A stretch of 64,000 bases of DNA from Tupaia tana. Its lineage: Eukaryota; Chordata; Mammalia; Scandentia; Tupaiidae. This document shows, piece after piece, positions 56,685 to 64,000 of the stretch. The number at the start of each line of letters is the position of its first letter. The first letter of the stretch is position 1. Both the position numbers and the translations under genes were made by a program. Under the pieces are notes generated by a model. It was not told where the DNA came from. It was given only the letters and a program-made list of their open reading frames with translations, and made no database searches. The stretch spans positions 3,113,867 to 3,177,866 of the forward strand of contig JAKSZU010000003.1 of assembly GCA_026018925.1 (NCBI GenBank). The letters are read 5' to 3'.

Positions 56685-58844
56685 GGGCAGGTCACAGTTT
56701 GTAAGTGCATAGCCCAGAAGAGCTCTGAGCTGGAGATGCACAAACGTGAGGTCACTGGACAGGGCATGCCTCTACCTTTGCAGAGGAAGTGCGCGTGAGC
56801 CTTCGGATGCTGTCAGCTGTCCACGTGCCTCCCCTGGCTTGGCCCAGTGGGTGGGGCCTAGGGGACGAGCATGGGAGGGGTGTCTGCAAGAGCTCCAGGA
56901 CATTGGAGAATGCAAAGGCTGTTCTACCAGTCACTGCCGGAAAAGGCAGGTGAAAAAATTGAGCCCATGGTATAAAAAAGGGAGAGGAGAAACTTAACCC
57001 AACCCAGCACCCTACGCTGATCAATAAGGTGTGCTGGTTCTAAATATTTAACCCGAACGTGACACCCAACATACACCTGCTAACTTGAGTGGTGGATGTG
57101 TCCTAAAATAATCAGGTCTCTCCCTCCGTGGAAGCGACACCGTTTTCCTTTATCACCTGGGTATTTTATTACCTCAGTATGGTCGTCGTGGGAATAAGGG
57201 AAGCTTGAACACAGAATTTAAAGCACAGCGAAAATTCTGAAATATCCACTACCTCTGGTCTTGGTAAAACACATAATGTAGCCAGCGAGCTTGCCAAAGG
57301 AAGCGGCTGGAGACCAGAGACTGGATTCTATTCAGTGCAGCAGAGTCTACGAAAACCAGAGAGCTGCCTGGAGTCTGAGCTTTGCAAGAGAACTCTGCGA
57401 TATTGACCAAGATACTCAGACACGCTAAGCCTCAGCTTCCTCCTCTGCGAAATGGCAGTAAAGGGAGTTGTGGCTGAGCACGTGTAAAGCACTTAGCCTG
57501 GCGTTGAGCACGGGAAAAGCTAACTGATGACAGCTGGATCGATGAGACGACAGGATGTGAGTGAGGGGAGAGGAGGAGGCAGAGGAGTGGGGGAGAGGCT
57601 GCCGGGAGCACCCACAGCTCTCAGTAAGAAACAGCTCTGTGGACCCCCACCCCCACCCCCGTGAGCCAGCATCAGAGTCCGACTGAGTAAAGGAACATTC
57701 TAACCATGTTTGGAGCTCACCCACGATCCACGGCAGTAGAGTAAGCTGTGAAATCAGAGAGCCACCACCTGGATGCCAGCGCTTAGCCCTAACGTATTAA
57801 TACCCGAGTCGCCTCTCTGCGGTACGTGTGAGAGACCAATGATGGGGCCTCCACTGGTCACCACAGGGTACTCTGCACGCTCGAAGCTATTACAGGGAGG
57901 GGGTGAGGGAGAGGAGGAAGGAAAAGTGGGGGCACGTCAGTGGTGTGGGTGGGGGGACAGTTAGGTTTCCACACTCAGAATGGCACCTGGTCTCTGGGGA
58001 GGTGTGCCACCTGACACCTGGCAGCAGAACTTGGCTCTCTCGTGGACAGCTACGGAAGAAGCCTCCCAAGGAAAGGCCCAACACAGAGGGCACACGCGTG
58101 GAGCTGTGAACAGACGTAGCTGCCGGGCACGTGGCCACTGCCCCATCCTGTCGACACCCCCAGTATGTGGACGTAGAGGTCCCTGGCCAGATGGCTGGTG
58201 CACCGTGCGTGGGCCAGCACCATTTCCTGCCTCAGGACAGACGGACACCTACACACCGAGCAGATGGTTCCCGTGCACGCTCTCGCGCCCTGGATCCTGG
58301 CACTAGAAAGCTGATCCGGGCCCCGGCCGGAACCACAGCTGCCCTTCAAGACCCACGAGGCTGGACCGTCTGAGCACCTCTGGAGTACTTCCAGGCCCCG
58401 CCCTCCTGCCCCACAGCTCGGGTTCGGGCCTCACGTTCAAATCCCTCGGTCTTCCCCTCCGTTCTGCCTCTTTACCGATCGGGTTTTTCTCTTTCCCTGT
58501 GAGCATCACCTCTCAGCTTATCCTTGCCCCCAGCAGTGTCATGCGTTTCCCAGGGGCCTGGTCCCTGCCTTCCCTGACAAACTCCTACTCATCCCTTTAA
58601 GCCTGAGTTTATGTCTTGGAAACGCCTCCTCAGGAAGAACGGGAAAATCATGTCCCTGCCTCCGCGTTTGCACGAGAGTCTCGCCGCTGGGTGCTCAGTG
58701 GTCTGCCTCCAGCACAGGACACTGCGATCTTTCCAGGAGTAACTGCACGCTCTTCCCAAGACCTTGCCTGGGAGTGCCAAGGTGCTCACCGCCTGCCGGC
58801 GTACCGCGTGGAGCAGACACACAGTGGGCACCAAACCAGCCCCG
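56685..58844. other. Mostly unannotated intron sequence
   Basis: Apart from the MIR at 57395-57530, nothing recognised. Confidence 0.3.
57395..57530 (+). repeat. MIR relic
   Basis: AAGCCTCAGCTTCCTCCTCT, GCGAAATGGCAGTAAAGGGA and ACGTGTAAAGCACTTAGCCT, GGCGTTGAGCACGG follow MIR consensus order (CCTCAGTTTCC, AAATGGGGATAA, TGTAAAGCGCTTAG, TGCCTGGCAC). Confidence 0.75.
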
Positions 58845-59599
58845 GGCCACAGCAGCCAACCCCTCCACAGCCCCGGGGCCACAGCAGCCAACCCCTCCAC
58901 AGCCCCTAACTCCTCCATAGCCCCAGGGCCACAGCAGCTAACCCCTCCACAGCCCCTAACCCCTCCACGGCCCCGGGCCACAGCAGCTAACCCCTCCACA
59001 GCCCCTAACCCCTCCACAGCCCCTAACCCCTCCACAGCCCCTAACCCCTCCACAGCCCCGGGGCCACAGCAGCCAACCCCTCCACAGCCCCTAACCCCTC
59101 CACAGCCCCGGGGCCACAGCAGCTAACCCCTCCACAGCCCCTAACCCCTCCACAGCCCCAGGGCCACAGCGGCCAACCCCTCCACAGCCCCTAACCCCTC
59201 CACAGCCCCGGGGCCACAGCAGCCAACCCCTCCACAGCCCCTAACCCCTCCACAGCCCCTAACCCCTCCACAGCCCCTAACCCCTCCACAGCCCCGGGGC
59301 CACAGCAGCTAACCCCTCCACAGCCCCTAACCCCTCCACAGCCCCTAACCCCTCCACAGCCCCTAACCCCTCCACAGCCCCGGGGCCACAGCGGCCAACC
59401 CCTCCACAGCCCCTAACCCCTCCACAGCCCCTAACCCCTCCACAGCCCCTAACCCCTCCACAGCCCCTAACCCCTCCACAGCCCCTAACCCCTCCACAGC
59501 CCCTAACCCCTCCACAGCCCCTAACCCCTCCGCAGCCCCTAACCCCTCCACAGCCCCTAACCCGTCCACAGCCCGGGGCCACAGCTGCTAACCCCTCCA
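58845..59599. repeat. G-quadruplex-prone minisatellite (18-bp unit plus longer variant)
   Basis: The main unit is CCCCTAACCCCTCCACAG (18 bp), interspersed with a longer unit CCCCGGGGCCACAGCAGCCA + ACCCCTCCACAG. The minus strand reads GGGGTTAGGGGCTGTGGAGG repeatedly, with four-G runs separated by 3 and 7 bases. From 59395 to 59570 only the 18-bp unit is seen. The CCCTAACCC core resembles telomere repeat text but the period is not 6 bp. The 18-bp period keeps frames open (Asn-Pro-Ser-Thr-Ala-Pro on plus), a repeat artefact. Confidence 0.97.
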
Positions 59600-59919
59600 G
59601 CTAATGCGAGGGCCTTCTCCCCCATCTGGGCTCTGGTGTGCCATGCCCTCCACTGATATTCACGATGCACTGCCCTCGCTCTGCCCCAGTTTTACAGAGT
59701 ACACTCTCTCTGCCATCCATCGACTTCCTCCATTGCTAAATGTCAATCTAAGGGTCAGACATGAACACTGACGCCGCCAGAGACGATGAAGGGGAAGCCA
59801 TGACCTAAGTGGGGGGTGAAGGGCAAACAGTCATTGCTAGTTGATATTTGAGATTTTGTGAAGCATGAAAAGCATTCTAGAGGCAGTTTGGGAGCAAATG
59901 ACAGTTGTCACTCAGAACA

Positions 59920-60050
59920 GTGTGGCGGGAAGAGCACTGAACTGGAAGTCAGGAGACAGGCTCCTAGCCACAGCTGTGCCACGGACCCACTGTGATCTCA
60001 GGAAGGTCCCCTGCCCTCTGGGCCCTCGCTGACTGTACAAGTGAGGAGGT
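59920..60050 (+). repeat. MIR relic
   Basis: GAAGAGCACTGAACTGGAAG, CTGTGCCACGGACCCACTGT and GACTGTACAAGTGAGGAGGT match the order of the MIR 5' and core regions. Confidence 0.65.
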
Positions 60051-61032
60051 CAACTAGACTCGCAAGCGTCCCAGGGGGGCTCTCAACCTGAGGGTGGTTT
60101 CCAAGCACTCTCTGCTGAAGCCAGGACTGGGTATCAACAGCGGCCATGGAGATACCGGGGAGGTGCCACCAGGGAAGCCACTGAGCCTGCGGAGGGACAG
60201 CTGGCAGCCCTGGGCCTGGTCCGTGAACGCACTGACGATTTCAGGTCAAGTAGCAGAACCAGATCATTTTATGGCACTAAAAAGGCAGTAGGAACACAGG
60301 GCCTCCTGCCCCCGCTTCTACCTTATCCCATTGTTTAATAAAAAAAAAGCCCCCCACTGAAAAAAGTAGATTTAATCTAGATTAAAGTTCAAGGAAGAGA
60401 AAATGAATCCCCTGCATACAATCCAAGCATTGGGCTCCATGTTCCTCTGGCAGCCTTCTAGAAGAATCCTCTGAGCTGTGTTTGCTCTGCCAGCCAAGGG
60501 AAAGTGAAAGCAGAGCACACCAGGGAATAGAGGCCATGGAGAAGGGGCTCAGCTGGGTCCGTTGCTTAGCAACATTGCACATCTCTGAGAAGCAGCTCCA
60601 GGAGGTGACGCACAGAGGGCGTGTCCTCAGCAGATCCATTTCTCATGAAGATGGGCTGTGCTGATGTCTGCAGTGCAACCCAGCAAGACGGAGCCCAGTG
60701 CTACCGGGTTCTCTTAGAATGGTAACGTGACGGTTAGCACAGTGAAGTCCCTGTGGGTCCCCTTCTACAGCCAGAATTTTTTTTCCACCATCGACAACAT
60801 GTATTGCTACTTTGTGTTGTGCATATTTGAAATCTGCTCTGCTAGACATTTGGAAATATATATTAAATTGTCATCAATATTTTATGTTCTACTGTGCTAT
60901 ACTATTCTATAATCCATTCCACCAAACAGAGAATTTGCCAGGCAAACTCCTAATCCAGGACAAACCCAAATCCACCAAAGAGGCAGGGAGTCGGAAAGTG
61001 ATTTCTCATGTGCACCAGGACATGGGACTCAC

Positions 61033-61131
61033 CACTTATCCACTTGGCTTCCGGGTCATGAATTTTGAAATCCTCACTGAAGAGATCTTCCACGGTGACC
61101 TTCTTCTTTTGAGAAAGACTGTTGTCTTCCG
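61033..61131 (-). CDS. DPP6: DPP6 internal coding exon, start of the ectodomain (probably exon 3)
   Basis: Seen: the minus strand reads T15-CTAG, then 99 bp open in one frame, then GTGAGT. The exon supplies two bases of a codon (CG), 32 codons, and one base (G). The peptide begins [20 protein letters not shown] and continues through HDPEAKWIS. Known: this is the juxtamembrane stalk and start of the beta-propeller of DPP6, a single-pass type II membrane protein of the S9B family. It is catalytically dead and modulates Kv4 (A-type) channel trafficking and gating in neurons. DPP10, the closest paralogue, differs here in my memory, so DPP6 is preferred. The preceding G from the upstream exon would complete an Ala codon, as expected for DPP6. 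The upstream transmembrane exon is not in the window. The one-base overhang joins in frame to the exon at 4944-5038. The exon number is recalled from human DPP6. Confidence 0.95.
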
Positions 61132-61135
61132 CTAG

Positions 61136-61150
61136 AAAAAAAAAAAAAAA
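61136..61150 (-). promoter_or_regulatory. DPP6: T15 polypyrimidine tract of the DPP6 acceptor
   Basis: Fifteen uninterrupted A residues on the plus strand (T on the transcript strand) end four bases from the exon, giving T15-CTAG. It is the splice-acceptor polypyrimidine tract of exon 61033-61131. Confidence 0.85.
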
Positions 61151-61237
61151 TGAGGCAAATAGTTAAACTTTTAAAAATTAAGTTGGTTAAAGAGGACCAT
61201 AAAACCTTCTGTTATTCAGAAATAGAAAAATTCATTA

Positions 61238-62712
61238 CAAAGGTGTGATAATCAAAGAAACATGGTATTGGCACAAAAGCAGATATGTGGACCAATCGGT
61301 CAGAGTAGAAGCCCCAGAAACAAACCCCAAAACATATAGCCATGTGATTTTTGACAAGGGGCATCAGTCAATCCAGTGAGAAAGAGAAAAACCTCTTCGG
61401 CAAATGGTGCTTAAAAAACTGGGTATCCACCTGCAGAAAGATGAATCTGGACCACTATCTCTTACCATTAACAAAAATCAACTCAAAGTGGATCAGAGAT
61501 CTAAACCTAAGACCTCAAACTATAAACTACAGCTGGAAAATACTGGGGAAACTCTGAGAGACAGCAGAGTAGGCAAAGATTTCTTAAATGAGACCCCCAA
61601 ATCACAGGCAATAATCCTCAAAATAGACAAGTGAGATTACATCAGATTAAGAAATTCCTGCACAGCAAAAGACACAGTAGTTAGTGTGAATTGAAAACCT
61701 CAGAATGGGAGAATATTTTTGTAAACTATGCCTCAGATAAGGGACTGGTCACCAGAATATATTGGAAACTCAAGCAGCTTACCTGCAAATAAAAATGATT
61801 AACCCTATTAAAAGATGAAAAAAAGAGCTGAACAAACAACTCTCTAAGGAAGTATATAAACAGCCAAAAAGCATATGAAAAAATGCACAACATCCCTCAT
61901 TATAAGGCAGATGCAGATCAAAACCACAACGAGATACCATGTAACCCCAGTCAGGATGGCTAAGATTTAAAAAAAAGAAAAAATAAGTGCTGATAAGGTG
62001 GTGGTGAAAGGAGAACCCTCCGATGCTGTTGGTGGGAATGTAAATTAGTACAGCCACCATGGAGAACAATGTGGAGGTTTCTCAAACATCCACAAATAGA
62101 ATTATCATATGATCGAGCAATTACACTCCTGCGTATCTACCCGAAGGACAGGAGAACACTCAGTTGAAAAAGTGTCCATGCATCCATTCATTGTGGCATT
62201 ATTCACAACTGCTAAGACGTGGAACCAAACCAAATGTCCACGAACAGATGAACGGACTGATAAAGTGTGGCACATATACTCCATGGACTACTACTCAGCC
62301 ATAAAAACAAGTCCCCGGTATTTGATAGAAAGTGGAATGAATATGGAAGATTCACTGATGAGTGAAGCAAGCCATGAAGGAGAGACGTCGTATGTCTCCA
62401 CTTAATATACACCAACTGTCCACACTCCATGATGGAAACTGAAAGATAAGAGCATATAGAAGCCTGGAAAGCAGTTAGGGATGCTGAAGACAGTGTGGGA
62501 AGAGGGTGAGAGAAAGGCGAGAGTGTGAGGAAAGGCATCAAGGAGAAGAATAGAGCAGCAGGACATTTATGGGGCACAGAGATGAATGATGATCTGTCGA
62601 TGATGTGTAGGGTAACTTCAACTTAACTGGTGCATTCACGTTGGGTAAATTCACTCTATAAGCTGTAGTGATGTATAGTGATCGAATGTGTGAAAGAGAT
62701 GTAATAAAAAAG
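61238..62712 (+). mobile_element. L1 3' end: ORF2 C-terminal region and 3' UTR, antisense to DPP6
   Basis: It starts GATAATCAAAGAAACATGGT and continues with ATTTTTGACAAGGGGCATCA, CAAATGGTGCTTAAAAAACT, GTATCTACCCGAAGGACAGG and TGGACTACTACTCAGCCATA. Peptide pieces VALFTTAKTWNQTKCP and VWHIYSMDYYSAIK are the ORF2 C-terminus. The frame is broken by stops and indels. A lineage-type 3' UTR follows to AGATGTAATAAAAAAG. The copy is 5'-truncated and begins 107 bp upstream of the DPP6 exon. Confidence 0.93.
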
Positions 62713-63523
62713 AAATGGCATATATGGAAAAACACCTCATTTCTGTAAATCAGTGGTGAGCAAATGTCAGTCCTGCTTTTCATTTTTAGTCAAATGATCA
62801 AAAACGACGTTAAGGAGATCGTGATTCCTTCCATTGTAAACTGGCATCATGCCTGCCCCACTCGCTGCACGGATAGTCATGATATTTAGGCAAGAAGTGC
62901 GTAACTGCTTCGAGACATTTATAATCCAGATACGAAGGGGGAAGGGAGGACGGGACAGATGTCCAGGATGGGTCTCGATGGTCTTATGTAATCAGTCACT
63001 CATTAGCGTCTATTAATTCCTAATGACAGGCAGCATGTGGTTTCTGGAAGGTCAAAGACATAAACTCTCCCTTCGGTATTTATCTCCACAAGCTTCACGT
63101 GTCCCTGGACGTCTGCGAGCTGTGTGCGGGTGCTCGTTCCAGCAGATCGCGCCCGCCGTCTCGGCACTCAGGATCCCGGTTCTGCCCTCTGCGGGCTGAC
63201 CGCTCAGGGTTTAGCATCCGGGCTGAGCTGCCGGGCACCAAACGAACACTCAGCCCAGGAAGTGAGTTTACTTAATGGCACCAGTGCGCAAGACTTGAAA
63301 GATCTGGCAAATTCTACTCTAGTTTCAGAAGTCAAAGCTTCTGGGGGTTGAGCTCTCCCCTAGAAGAGGGTTTCTCCAGTAGAGGTACAAAAATCTATTG
63401 TCTACTTTGAAGAGACAAAAAGTTGTCTAGACACTTGCCCAGTGAGCCCGTGCTACCAGAGGGACACAAAGGGGCAGCCTGGGAGCCCTGTACTCTGTCT
63501 TCCTCTGACTTGGACCGTTCCCG
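62713..63523. other. Unannotated intron sequence
   Basis: No repeat or gene recognised. The expected DPP6 transmembrane exon was looked for and not seen. Confidence 0.35.
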
Positions 63524-63912
63524 CCGTGTGCAGTCTGCCTGGGCCACTTCTGCCATGCAGTTTGCCTGGACCACTCCCGCCGTGCGCAGTCTGCCTGGGC
63601 CACTTCTGCCATGCAGTCTGCCTGGACCACTCCCGCCGTGCGCAGTCTGCCTGGGCCACTTCTGCCATGCAGTCTGCCTGGACCACTCCCGCCGTGCGCA
63701 GTCTGCCTGGGCCACTTCTGCCATGCACTCTGCCTGGACCACTCCCGCCGTGCGCAGTCTGCCTGGGCCACTTCTGCCATGCAGTCTGCCTGGACCACTC
63801 CCGCCGTGCGCAGTCTGCCTGGGCCACTCCTGCCATGCAGTCTGCCTGGACCACTCCCGCCGTGCACAGTCTGCCTGGACCACTCCCGCCGTGCGCAGTC
63901 TGCCTGCAGTGC
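63524..63912. repeat. 56-bp minisatellite, about 7 units
   Basis: CCACTCCCGCCGTGCGCAGT recurs at 63571 and 63627 and then at the same step. Each 56-bp unit is two diverged half-units of 29 and 27 bp: CACTCCCGCCGTGCGCAGTC + TGCCTGGGC and CACTTCTGCCATGCAGTCTG + CCTGGAC. At the right end two CTCCCGCCGTGC halves come in succession. Open frames on both strands are repeat translations. Confidence 0.97.
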
Positions 63913-64000
63913 TCAATGACCTCCGCCCTCTTCCACAGGACACACTAAGTCGCTGCAGGTTGCTGGAAGGCTCCGGGTCCCGGCCTCGGCTGGGTGGGGT

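Larger units (their letters stand above)
5039..61032 (-). other. DPP6: DPP6 intron between the two recognised exons
   Basis: The intron runs from the GTGAGT donor (61032 down to 61027) to the TTATAG acceptor (ending at 5039), 55,994 bp. Phase is 1 on both sides, which supports direct splicing with no missing exon. Almost everything else in this annotation lies inside it. I saw no further DPP6-like exon, but a short alternative or microexon could escape reading by eye. Confidence 0.88.
61132..64000 (-). other. DPP6: 3' part of the upstream DPP6 intron
   Basis: Sequence before the acceptor of exon 61033-61131. It is occupied by a T15 polypyrimidine tract, an L1 fragment starting about 100 bp upstream of the exon, unnamed sequence 62713-63523, and a 56-bp minisatellite. 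The transmembrane exon expected upstream was not seen. Confidence 0.75.

Noticed and set aside
58589..59582. Frames rich in GAVEGL or Pro-Ser-Thr-Ala-Pro
   Set aside because: Direct translation of the 18-bp G4 array; period a multiple of 3 keeps them open.
58845..59599. Interstitial telomere
   Set aside because: Only the CCCTAACCC core resembles telomere repeat; the period is 18 bp with CTCCACAG in every unit.
63395..63948. Frames of 100-182 codons on both strands
   Set aside because: Translations of the 56-bp minisatellite.

Overview
This is a 64-kb piece of a placental mammal genome lying inside one gene. I recognise two coding exons, both on the minus strand: 61033-61131 and 4944-5038. 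Their translations match consecutive parts of DPP6 (DPPX, dipeptidyl-peptidase-like 6), the Kv4 potassium-channel auxiliary subunit. Both have consensus splice sites, and their reading frames join exactly across a 55,994-bp intron (5039-61032) that fills most of the window. Positions 1-4943 belong to the next intron, and 61132-64000 to the end of the previous one. I found no other protein-coding gene. The other long open frames are minisatellites, retroposons or chance.

The intron is a repeat landscape. About 35 copies of a tRNA-derived SINE (here SINE-A; a long form of ~250 bp and a short form of ~120-170 bp) lie on both strands, several with intact target-site duplications. A second, older family (SINE-B, ~200 bp) has about eight copies. 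L1 LINEs are nested or fragmented at 7490-10632, 29150-30125, 33240-35940, 40390-41165 and 61238-62712. There are MIR/L2 relics, one 7SL/Alu-like monomer, and two copies of a short mariner-type MITE.

Tandem repeats are unusually rich: a 50-bp array (281-781), a CCCT/TTTC microsatellite (2963-3078), a 31-bp array of about 49 units (26366-27880), a 12-bp array (30838-31117), a G-quadruplex-prone array built on an 18-bp unit (58845-59599), and a 56-bp array (63524-63912). This density fits a subtelomeric setting; human DPP6 lies at 7q36.

Species: no Alu dimers, rodent B1/B2, ruminant BovA, carnivore tRNA-Lys or horse ERE elements are visible. The SINE-A family, its dimeric form and a 7SL-like monomer suggest a less-studied euarchontoglire. 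Colugo (Dermoptera, CYN-type SINEs) is my best guess, with low confidence.

The most interesting non-genic signals are a near-identical ~97-bp inverted repeat at 49581/50491, the Z-DNA-prone and G4-prone arrays, a CpG-island-like patch at 6738-7075, a dimeric SINE, the new-looking MITE pair, and a T15 tract abutting a DPP6 splice acceptor.
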